Source: Acidobacteriota bacterium (GTDB lineage Bacteria; Acidobacteriota; Terriglobia; Acidiferrales; UBA7541). Taken from it: a DNA stretch of 25,577 nt. Both the position numbers and the translations under genes were made by a program. The notes under the pieces are model-generated. The model was not told where the DNA came from. It worked only from the letters and a program-made list of their open reading frames with translations, and made no database searches. The stretch covers positions 1-25,577 of the forward strand of contig QHYP01000048.1 in NCBI GenBank assembly GCA_003224195.1, written 5' to 3'. Positions 19,073 through 25,577 of this stretch are shown here, piece by piece (position 1 is the first letter of the stretch; each line of letters opens with the position of its first letter).

Positions 19073-19113
19073 CTGGCGACGTGCCCAGAATGGTCTGGGA
19101 CTTTCCTTCTAGT

Positions 19114-19142
19114 ACCCTAGGCGGATAGCGTGTTTGCCACAA
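19114..19142 (-). promoter_or_regulatory. Candidate sigma-70 promoter for the short-linker HEAT/PilZ gene
   Basis: On the minus strand TTGTGG (19142-19137) and TAGGGT (19119-19114) are 17 nt apart, about 42 bp before the ATG. A hairpin CCCAGA/TCTGGG (19084-19089/19094-19099) follows in the leader. Both boxes match the consensus only partly. Confidence 0.3.
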
Positions 19143-19272
19143 TGGTACCTAAGTCCCATGTGTCTCGGCCGTTACGACGGCCCGGGACGCGGGAGCCGTC
19201 GCGAAAATGGGACAGACTTCACGGTAAGGGCTTGAAGCAGACACACCGCAGGACGCTGCGAAGCGCGAGAAT

Positions 19273-22200
19273 TTAACGATGAAGGGCCGGCCGGCCGCGG
19301 CGCCGGCTCCGGTTGCCCACCGTGGCAACTTGCGGCATCGCTCCGGATTCCATGAGCAGTTTGCGCAACCGGAGGCGATCCTCCAGGTCCATATCCACAA
19401 ATTCGAACGCGATGGCTTGCTGGCGCGCGCCCCTGACGATGGCCTGCGCCTTGATATGGCGGACTCCAGCGGAAATTTTGAGCGTGATCAGCGAGCCCGG
19501 CGCCATGTGCCGTTCGCTGGCGCCAAGGCCGCCGCCCAAATTGATTTCCGGAATGGTCAGCCGGAAATTGTTCTGCAAATTCGTGGTGACGGCCGCAAGA
19601 TTTCGGGAGAGCTTCAGCCGCGCGTAGCGCCTCTGGCGAACCACGGAGGAACCGGGCTCGGGCTCCGTGGGCTCGAGCGTCAATTCGCGGCGCTCGAGAC
19701 CGCCAGCGGCCATGCGATCGAACGCCACGGTCGGGTCGATCCGCATGAGGGCCTGCGCGGCCGCAATGCGCAATTCCATGGGATAGCCCCAGCGCCACAC
19801 CTGCTTTGCCTCCAAAATGTGCTGCAGTGTGCCGCTGGCGCCCTGCGCGCGGAGCCGGCCCAGCGCCTCAACCGCTTTCAGCCGTGTGTAGCCGGGAATA
19901 CTGTCGCCTGCCGCGAGGCCGAGCAGCAGGGGAATGCACTCCGGCTGACCGCTCATTCCCATCTCGTCAATCGCCAGCGGGCGGATGAACATGTCGAGCG
20001 AATCGTACGACGAAACCAGAAGTTTCGCCCGGTTCAGCGGGGACGCGGCCGAAACCTGGCGCACGACGCGGTCGTGGGCTGTTCGCGGCCATTGCGCCAG
20101 TCGCATCGGCAAAACCTTCTCCACAAAGTCCGACGAGAGCATGCACAGCAGTCCAACTGTCTCCACCGCCTCCGCTGCGGGGGCAGTCTGCAGAGTCCCC
20201 TCGAGTGAGTGCACCGACTCCTCGCCAAGGCCCTGCACGATTTTGCCCAGCAATTCGCAATCTTCCCGGAAGCCACATCCAGCGAAGCGGTTCACGATGT
20301 ATCGCAGCGTAGCTCCCGGCATCAGATTCAGGATCTCCAGCATGCCGTCGGCGATTTCGCCGTTCCGCAGCGCCTCTTCGATGAACTCAGGTAAGCGGTC
20401 CTCGGCACCGATGCGCGGGCGGATGGCTTGCGACGAGCCCGGCCGCTGCGCCTCGACGGTGTCCAGGGAGGCCAGCGTCTGCTGCATGGCCGGATAGCAG
20501 CGCTTGGAGGCGGCTTCCTGGCTGAGGCGCACGAAGGCCGCACTGACGAGCGTCTGCAGCTCGGGTTCGCGTTCGGCCGCGAGCTGGTTGCCCACGCGGC
20601 GAATCGCTTCCATCAACGCGCTGCCGTCTCCGCTGCCGTAAAACTCCGCCAGGTCCGCCAGTCCGATGGCGGTCGTGCGTCGCGCCTCGGGCGCCTCCAG
20701 CGCGATGCAGGCCGCGTACTTGACGAGAACTTCGTTGACGGTCTTCAACTCGCCCCGGCGAAGCATCTCCTCCAGAAAAGCGCGAACATTGCGCGGGGGA
20801 ACGCACCACGCTTCGTCGGAGGTGAGCACTTCTTTCTTGTTTTCCTCCGGCACCTGCTCCCAAAACTCCTGGTCCAGCAACTCGGTGAAGGACTGAACCG
20901 ACAGACCGGCATGCGCCATGGCCTCTTCGTGATGCCCGAGAATCTTGCGCAGCGCTTCTATCTCCTGATTCATGCGGTCAAGGAGCTGCTTGACGGCGTT
21001 CACGCGGAGTTCGCCGCGTTCGTAGCTGTCCAGCGCGAAACGAATGGCCACGTGCTCGGCCAGGCGGAGCAACATCGGTTTGTCCGCCTGCTCCGTCGGC
21101 GCCTGCGCCGCGAGTCCCGCGAGGGCCTGCTGCAACGTGTACTGTGCGCGTACCGGCATGGCGCTCAGGCGCGATTGAAATGTTGGTACGTCGAGCTTGG
21201 ACTCCGGGTCTTTGCGCGAGCGGCCCAATTGGGCAAATAGGCCCAGCATGGACCGTACATCGTCTTCCGCGACGTTGAATCCACCTGGATGAGTGGGAAT
21301 GGAACTGAGCGGACCCGCGCTTCCCCCGCGGAGCATGGCGCTGGCCGCAGCCCACCGGCCCGGCGCTGCACTCTCTCCGGGTGCGGCTCCTCCTCCGGTC
21401 GCTCCGGGCCCAACGCCCAGGCCGCCCGACCCGCCGCCAGGGCCCGCGCCTCCGCCCGGGCCGCTTCCTCCTCCACCTGAGCCGCCTGATCCAGATCCGC
21501 CCCCGGCGCCTCCTGTCCCACGACCCCCGCCAATACCCGTTCCGCCACCACTACTACCCGCGCCACCGCCCGGACCGCTTCCCGCTCCACCCGAGCCGCC
21601 TGATCCGGATCCGCCCCCTGCGCCCCCACTAGAGCCGCCACCACCCGTCCCGGTTCCAGCGCCGCCGCCGGGTCCGATCCCTACGCCACTCGAACCACCT
21701 GTTCCGGATCCTCCTCCCGACCCATGTCCCACGCCACCCGTGCCGCCTGATCCGGATCCGCTCCCTGCACCCCCACCACCTCCACCAGAGCCGCCAGCCG
21801 TGCCTGAACCGCCGCCACCACCACCTGTTCCTCCTCCAGAGCGGCCCGACTCCCACATATTCGATCCACCGCCGGCCCCGGCACCGCCTGTGCCTGATCC
21901 ACCGCCCCAGGCTGGACCGCCGCCACCTCCGCCTCCAGGACCCCCTCCGGGCCCGCGCGTGCCCTCGGCCGCCAGAATCAGTTGCAGCATCTTCTGTGGA
22001 TCTTCCAACATCTCCTTGAACTTGTCGCCGTGGGCTCCCAGGACCGTGGCCGTCAGCTGCGCCGCCACCTTCACACCGGCAATACTGGAATCCTCGGCCA
22101 CGTAGCGAATCTCGTTGACCTTGATACTCGAGTCGCCGGCCAAAGCCGACTTCAGTTGCTCCGCCACTTGCGCGGGCTTCGTATTCCCTGTGGGAAATGC

Positions 22201-22527
22201 CCGGGCAAAACGCGCAAATTGCGGCTGTGTCAGCGAGGGAGAGAAGTGAATGCTGGCGATCCCGGAGGAGGACAGAAGCTGCGCAAAACTCCGCTCGGCC
22301 GCGCCGGACCCCAACGGCTCACCGTCAAGAAGGATCTGGTTGCCGGACGCGCCGAGCAGGATACCGCTTCCCCCGCTCGCTTGCAGTGCGCCCGAAAGCT
22401 CGCGCCACGTCGTTTGAAACTGCGCAGTCGTGCGGACGTGCCCAAACTCATAAAGCCGGGCGAATTTCAATAATATATTCAGGCTGCGGACAAATGCCTT
22501 CGCAGCCGCTCGAGTGTCGACGACCAT
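19273..22527 (-). CDS. HEAT-repeat protein with C-terminal PilZ domain (Gly-rich-linker copy)
   Basis: A 1084-residue paralogue of the next gene. It shares the N-terminal region (residues 1-188, AFVRSLNILLKFARLYEFGH), the helical HEAT-type body and a PilZ domain at about 963-1059 (RQRRYARLK; second motif EINLGG at 994-999, with Glu for Asp and Asn for Ser). The striking difference is the linker, residues about 191-387, which is almost entirely Gly with Ser, Ala, Thr and Pro. It contains a near-perfect 38-residue repeat (starting about 302 and 340). I chose the ATG at 22527 because it aligns with the paralogue's start; the frame is open to 22677. The protein has no signal peptide or membrane segment. 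Function unknown; the tandem arrangement implies duplication and possibly hetero-oligomers. Confidence 0.82.
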   Translation of the reverse strand: MVVDTRAAAKAFVRSLNILLKFARLYEFGHVRTTAQFQTTWRELSGALQASGGSGILLGASGNQILLDGEPLGSGAAERSFAQLLSSSGIASIHFSPSLTQPQFARFARAFPTGNTKPAQVAEQLKSALAGDSSIKVNEIRYVAEDSSIAGVKVAAQLTATVLGAHGDKFKEMLEDPQKMLQLILAAEGTRGPGGGPGGGGGGGPAWGGGSGTGGAGAGGGSNMWESGRSGGGTGGGGGGSGTAGGSGGGGGGAGSGSGSGGTGGVGHGSGGGSGTGGSSGVGIGPGGGAGTGTGGGGSSGGAGGGSGSGGSGGAGSGPGGGAGSSGGGTGIGGGRGTGGAGGGSGSGGSGGGGSGPGGGAGPGGGSGGLGVGPGATGGGAAPGESAAPGRWAAASAMLRGGSAGPLSSIPTHPGGFNVAEDDVRSMLGLFAQLGRSRKDPESKLDVPTFQSRLSAMPVRAQYTLQQALAGLAAQAPTEQADKPMLLRLAEHVAIRFALDSYERGELRVNAVKQLLDRMNQEIEALRKILGHHEEAMAHAGLSVQSFTELLDQEFWEQVPEENKKEVLTSDEAWCVPPRNVRAFLEEMLRRGELKTVNEVLVKYAACIALEAPEARRTTAIGLADLAEFYGSGDGSALMEAIRRVGNQLAAEREPELQTLVSAAFVRLSQEAASKRCYPAMQQTLASLDTVEAQRPGSSQAIRPRIGAEDRLPEFIEEALRNGEIADGMLEILNLMPGATLRYIVNRFAGCGFREDCELLGKIVQGLGEESVHSLEGTLQTAPAAEAVETVGLLCMLSSDFVEKVLPMRLAQWPRTAHDRVVRQVSAASPLNRAKLLVSSYDSLDMFIRPLAIDEMGMSGQPECIPLLLGLAAGDSIPGYTRLKAVEALGRLRAQGASGTLQHILEAKQVWRWGYPMELRIAAAQALMRIDPTVAFDRMAAGGLERRELTLEPTEPEPGSSVVRQRRYARLKLSRNLAAVTTNLQNNFRLTIPEINLGGGLGASERHMAPGSLITLKISAGVRHIKAQAIVRGARQQAIAFEFVDMDLEDRLRLRKLLMESGAMPQVATVGNRSRRRGRPALHR
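21367..21957 (-). repeat. Gly-coding low-complexity tract with 114-bp tandem duplication
   Basis: About 590 bp of GGN-dominated coding DNA for residues about 191-387. The plus-strand block GAGCCGCCTGATCCNGATCC recurs at about 21480, 21594 and, slightly diverged, 21738, giving spacings of about 114 and 144 bp. Such DNA is prone to replication slippage, so length probably varies between strains. Confidence 0.75.
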
Positions 22528-22852
22528 GACTTTCGACGAAGAGCGTGCGGCTTCGCGTTCCTCGTTATTACAGTATGCAGCTTGATGGCTGGAAACAAGC
22601 GTACCATGCCCTCGTGTTTCGTTAAGATAACAGAAGTTGCAGATTGAGGTTGCTTTCCTACACGCCTGTCCCTGCACTTCTTCGTGAGCCCTCTCTGTTG
22701 CAGGGATTAGGCGGCAGGCTCACAATGAGTCGTGCGTGGCGCCATTGTTCAAGGCTCGGACATTCGCCCGCCGCTGGGCATAGAAGTCGAAGTGCGCGGT
22801 AAGGATATTCTCGCGACGCGCATGGAGTAGCCGCTCGCCGCCGACGTCCCGT
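22528..22852. other. 325-bp intergenic region with a possible gene remnant
   Basis: This is the leader of the Gly-rich-linker gene plus DNA of unclear origin. On the plus strand at 22729-22830 a 33-codon frame ends in TAG and reads like a C-terminus (LGIEVEVRGKDILATRME), faintly like the last strand of aminomethyltransferase-type proteins, but has no start. A weak minus-strand promoter candidate (TTGTTT-17 nt-TACTGT) lies at about 22567-22595. No terminator is clear. Confidence 0.4.
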
Positions 22853-23206
22853 TCAACTCGCCCGCCCTCCGGCTGATTCTCCAGCCCCGGAGGCCACGCA
22901 GCGCGTCACCTCCGCGCTCATGCGCCCGGTGAGCATCAACACGACCATTTTTTGATCAGCCAGCCAGGACCACAGCGGGTGTTCAAAGGTCGCCGGGCGA
23001 TTTCTCTCAATGAAGAAGTGCGAAAACCACGCCAGCGCATAGGAAATCACCACGGCGCCGGGAATCCACGACCAGCGCCCCATCATCACCGCGGCGATGA
23101 GCAGCGCCCAGCCAAACAGTGTCCCCGCCAAATGAAGCACGCGCGTCCCGCTCCGACTGTGCGCCCGCACATATTCGGGCCAGAACGTGGCAAACGATTG
23201 CGCCAT
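22853..23206 (-). CDS. DUF962 / Mpo1-like membrane protein
   Basis: A 117-residue integral membrane protein. The conserved features of the DUF962 (YGL010w/Mpo1) family are visible: the N-terminal H16-x8-H25-x-x-G pattern, then FSHFFIERNRPATFEHPLW (61-79) with H63 and H76. Two or three hydrophobic helices lie at about 26-42 and 46-64, with a further one near 86-94. Yeast Mpo1 is an iron-dependent dioxygenase in alpha-oxidation of 2-hydroxy fatty acids; the bacterial role is not established, so a lipid-related function is only inferred. The ATG at 23206 has GAGAGG 4 nt upstream. The C-terminal 20 residues are Gly/Ser/Ala-rich and not conserved. It is the last leftward gene before a divergent pair. 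Confidence 0.85.
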   Translation of the reverse strand: MAQSFATFWPEYVRAHSRSGTRVLHLAGTLFGWALLIAAVMMGRWSWIPGAVVISYALAWFSHFFIERNRPATFEHPLWSWLADQKMVVLMLTGRMSAEVTRCVASGAGESAGGRAS

Positions 23207-23519
23207 GCGCCCTCTCGGGCGAATTCTATGCTGCTGCTGACCGAATGCAAGAAAATCTGCTACTCGGCATCAAGCCGCGTGCACACCGCGCCGCTTCCCT
23301 TCAGGTCATGAACGATGCCATTCGCCTCTATCGCTTATCGCGCGGACGCGGTATAACCACAGTGTTCCGGCAGCGCTCGTCAAGTAGGGCGGAGCAGCCT
23401 AGCGCTCCCGCCGCGCATCCTACGGGGTGAGGCACATCGGCTGCTTCCTGCCCGCTCCGATGCGGCGCCGCCTGGCGCAACTTGCGCTAATTTACCGGGT
23501 TAAGCCCCGGGGAGGGCGT
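23207..23519. other. 313-bp divergent intergenic region
   Basis: It separates the leftward DUF962 gene from the rightward BON gene and must contain both promoters. I see no pair of boxes close to consensus and no strong palindrome. Open frames here (for example 23119-23430 on the plus strand) overlap the DUF962 gene and show no recognisable features. Confidence 0.5.
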
Positions 23520-24581
23520 ATGAATCGAAAGTTCCTGTTGTGTTTCGCGTGCGTAATTCTGCTGGGTCTGGCCTCCGGATGTTCACGCCTGACGGGGCGC
23601 AACGACGAGGCCATCACCACCGATCTGAAGGCCAAGATGTTCTCTGAACCCGCCCTGAAATCGGCCAACCTGAACGTCACGACAAAGGACGGCGTAGTCA
23701 CTCTCACCGGCGAGGTTCCGGATGACACCGCGCGCCTCGCGGCTTACAAACTGGCGAGCGAGGAAAAAGGCGTCGCGAAAGTGAACGACGAAATGACGAT
23801 CGCCTCGGCGCAGGCTTCCGCGCCTCCGGCCATGGCAGAACCCGCTCCCGCACCGCCGGCCGCGCCCGCAAGACCGCGCCACTCCGCGCGCCACGCTGCC
23901 CCGCCCGCCCCTGCTTCAGCAACCGAGCCGGCAAGTCCCGCTCCTGCGGCCGCGCCTGCGGAGCCTGCGGCACAGCCCGCGCCTCCAGCCGCTCCCGCGC
24001 CGCCCCGTCCGGTCATCGTGACGGTTCCTTCCGGCACGGTCGTGACCGTGCGCACGATTGACGCCATCGACTCCTCAAAGAATCACGCCGGCGAAATCTT
24101 CCATGCCTCTCTCGACGCGCCCATCGTCGTGGATGACAAAGTGATCGTGCCCGCCGGCGCCGACGCCTATCTGAAACTCGCGAGCGCCAGCTCCGCGGGT
24201 CACATGACAGGGCGCAGCGAACTGGCCGTCGAGCTTTCGAGCGTCGTCTTCCAGGGCAAGACCTACAACCTCGTCTCGAGTGACGTCAAGCAGTCCGGTT
24301 CTTCCCGCGGCAAGAATACCGCCGCAAAGGTCGGCGGCGGCGCGGCGCTCGGCGCGCTGATCGGCGCCATTGCCGGCGGCGGCAAAGGCGCAGCGATCGG
24401 CGCAGCCGTCGGTGGCGGCGCAGGCGCGGGGGCGCAGGTCCTCACCAAAGGCCAGCAAGTGAAAATCCCTTCGGAGACGCGCCTCGACTTCACGCTCGAG
24501 CAGCCCTTTGACGTCAGCCAGCGCGCGGACCGTCCGTCTTCGTCGGATCAACCTTCCGATCGGCCGCCCAGCTTGCGCTGA
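23520..24581 (+). CDS. BON-domain lipoprotein with glycine-zipper segment
   Basis: A 353-residue exported lipoprotein: signal peptide 1-20 with lipobox LASGC, so Cys21 is the lipidated residue. A single BON domain occupies about 27-93 (DLKAKMFSEPALKSANLNV, DGVVTLTGEVPDD), a fold linked to envelope and osmotic-stress proteins such as OsmY. A Pro/Ala-rich linker (95-163) could span the cell wall. Next comes a beta-rich domain (164-262, PSGTVVTVRTIDAIDSSKN). Then a glycine zipper (272-307, GGGAALGALIGAIAGGGKGA) that may insert in or pack on a membrane, and a short polar tail. The start has GGGAGGG 3-4 nt upstream; an in-frame ATG at 23427 would bury the signal peptide. Function unknown; structural or envelope-stress role inferred. 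Confidence 0.87.
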   Translation: MNRKFLLCFACVILLGLASGCSRLTGRNDEAITTDLKAKMFSEPALKSANLNVTTKDGVVTLTGEVPDDTARLAAYKLASEEKGVAKVNDEMTIASAQASAPPAMAEPAPAPPAAPARPRHSARHAAPPAPASATEPASPAPAAAPAEPAAQPAPPAAPAPPRPVIVTVPSGTVVTVRTIDAIDSSKNHAGEIFHASLDAPIVVDDKVIVPAGADAYLKLASASSAGHMTGRSELAVELSSVVFQGKTYNLVSSDVKQSGSSRGKNTAAKVGGGAALGALIGAIAGGGKGAAIGAAVGGGAGAGAQVLTKGQQVKIPSETRLDFTLEQPFDVSQRADRPSSSDQPSDRPPSLR

Positions 24582-24599
24582 AGCCCATGTCACTCTTCC

Positions 24600-24622
24600 G
24601 GGGCAGGCTCCAAACCTGCCCC
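24600..24622. terminator. GC-rich hairpin after the BON gene
   Basis: GGGGCAGG (24600-24607) pairs perfectly with CCTGCCCC (24615-24622) around a 7-nt loop, followed by a pyrimidine/T-rich stretch (TCTCATTTTCTCTC). Position 18 bp after the stop suits an intrinsic terminator, although it also resembles the window's REP-like hairpins and the U-tract is imperfect. Confidence 0.5.
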
Positions 24623-24676
24623 TCTCATTTTCTCTCTTGACTCGGCTCCTCTTTCGCGGGTAATCCCTCTTTCGCT

Positions 24677-25577
24677 ATGTCTATCCACAATTCACGAAGC
24701 TCATTCTCTCGCCGCGAGTTCTTGCAAACCACGGCATCTGCCTCCGCGCTCTCGCTATTGCCCACGGTGCCGTCGGTACCCGGTACTTGCGGCCCGGAGC
24801 TTCCCGAGGCGTTCTCCTCGCTCAAACCGCTCGGCTCGCACGTTAAGCCCATCGCCGTCGAGGAATTTCGCGGCCGCCTCCAGCACGCGCAGAAGCTCAT
24901 GACCGAGCAGAAGCCCCGCCTCGACGCGCTCTTTCTCGCGCCCGGCACCTCGCTTTACTACTTCACCGGCATCCGCTGGGGCATCAGCGAACGTCTTCTC
25001 GCTCTCGTTCTGCCTCGCGCCGGAGAACCATTCCTGGTCTGTCCGGCTTTCGAGGAGGGCCGCCTCCGCGAGCAGCTTCGCTTCCCTATTGAAATTTTCG
25101 CCTGGCAGGAAGATCAGAGCCCCACGCAGCTCGCCGCATCCACTCTCGCGCAACGCGGCACGGCTTCCGGCCGCATCGGCATCGAAGAGACCACGCACTT
25201 CACCTTTTTCGATCATCTCCGCCAAGCCGCGCGGCGTTTCGAATTCGCCTCCGCCGACCCCGTCACCATCGCCTGCCGCGGCCGCAAATCCGAAAATGAA
25301 CTCGCCCTCATGCGCCTCGCTTGCGAAGCCACCTTTGACGTGTTCCGCGCCGTCTTCGCCTCCCTTCGCGAAGGCATGACGCAGCAGGACATCGCCCAGT
25401 TTGTCGAGGCGGGCTTCGCTCGTATGAACCTGCATGGTGGCGCGCTTGTCTTGATTGGCGCTTCCGCCGCTCTGCCCCACGGCACGGTTCAGCCGCAAAA
25501 GCTGAAGGAGGGCGATGTCGTCCTCATCGACGGCGGCACTTCGGTCGATGGCTATCAGTCCGATGTGACACGCACGG
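24677..25577 (+). CDS. Tat-exported M24-family peptidase, Xaa-Pro aminopeptidase/dipeptidase type (partial)
   Basis: 300 codons are visible before the right edge. The N-terminus SRREFLQTTASASALSLLP (residues 11-29) is a twin-arginine signal, so the protein is exported folded. Residues about 60-195 form the creatinase-type N-terminal domain (DALFLAPGTSLYYFTGIRWG). The M24 pita-bread domain begins around 210 (RKSENELALMR) and includes ALPHGTVQP and LIDGGTSVDGYQSDVTRT, giving the first two metal-binding Asp residues; the remaining His and Glu ligands are beyond the edge. It would cleave X-Pro bonds in the periplasm, which fits the other secreted peptidase-like gene in the window. The ATG at 24677 lacks a good ribosome site; TTGACT (24637) and TAATCC (24661) with an 18-nt gap would give a nearly leaderless transcript. 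Confidence 0.88.
   Translation, partial: MSIHNSRSSFSRREFLQTTASASALSLLPTVPSVPGTCGPELPEAFSSLKPLGSHVKPIAVEEFRGRLQHAQKLMTEQKPRLDALFLAPGTSLYYFTGIRWGISERLLALVLPRAGEPFLVCPAFEEGRLREQLRFPIEIFAWQEDQSPTQLAASTLAQRGTASGRIGIEETTHFTFFDHLRQAARRFEFASADPVTIACRGRKSENELALMRLACEATFDVFRAVFASLREGMTQQDIAQFVEAGFARMNLHGGALVLIGASAALPHGTVQPQKLKEGDVVLIDGGTSVDGYQSDVTRT

Noticed and set aside
21293..22105. Proline-rich plus-strand open frame of 270 codons
   Set aside because: It is the antisense of the Gly-rich linker; GGN codons read backwards give CCN (Pro). No ribosome site and no independent features.
22678..22720. tRNA or small structured RNA upstream of the HEAT/PilZ genes
   Set aside because: No cloverleaf-compatible pairing or conserved TTCGA-type loop could be found by eye.
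23119..23430. 103-codon plus-strand frame overlapping the DUF962 start
   Set aside because: It is antisense to a well-supported gene for part of its length and has no recognisable features.

Overview
The window looks like chromosomal DNA of a high-G+C (about 60-63%), Gram-negative-type heterotroph, most likely an Acidobacteriota (Terriglobia/Koribacter-like). This is inferred from the gene set: a secreted PQQ-type beta-propeller, a large DUF885 protein, very long HEAT/PilZ proteins, a BON lipoprotein, and many short GC-rich palindromes of REP type. No rRNA, tRNA, CRISPR array or phage module is visible.

Layout. Everything from the left edge to about 23.2 kb is transcribed leftward (minus strand). 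Reading in that direction: a DUF962/Mpo1-like membrane protein; two tandem paralogous HEAT-repeat/PilZ proteins; secA; mrp (apbC-like); a gamma-carbonic-anhydrase-like protein overlapping hisS by 4 bp; aspS; a REP-associated tyrosine transposase (RAYT) framed by inverted REP pairs; mutL; fabI; cmk; a secreted DUF885 peptidase-like protein; an 812-bp non-coding stretch; and the 5' part of a secreted beta-propeller protein running off the left edge. At the right end two genes point rightward: a BON-domain lipoprotein and a Tat-exported M24 (Xaa-Pro) peptidase cut by the right edge.

The core is a housekeeping block: protein export (SecA), Fe-S cluster handling (Mrp), tRNA charging (HisRS, AspRS), mismatch repair (MutL), fatty-acid synthesis (FabI) and nucleotide metabolism (Cmk). 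Tight spacing such as GTGA and ATGA overlaps and gaps of 2-46 bp suggests co-transcription of several blocks. REP-like hairpins sit in most of the wider gaps.

The main oddities are: an in-frame insertion of about 89 residues between motifs 1 and 2 of HisRS, inside a roughly 300-bp low-G+C patch; the RAYT element, whose reading frame runs through its own terminal REP and stops on the mutL start codon; the tandem HEAT/PilZ pair, in which one copy has gained a linker of about 197 residues that is almost pure Gly/Ser/Ala and still shows a 38-residue duplication; and a non-coding region near the left end that holds a near-consensus promoter and two kinds of direct repeats.
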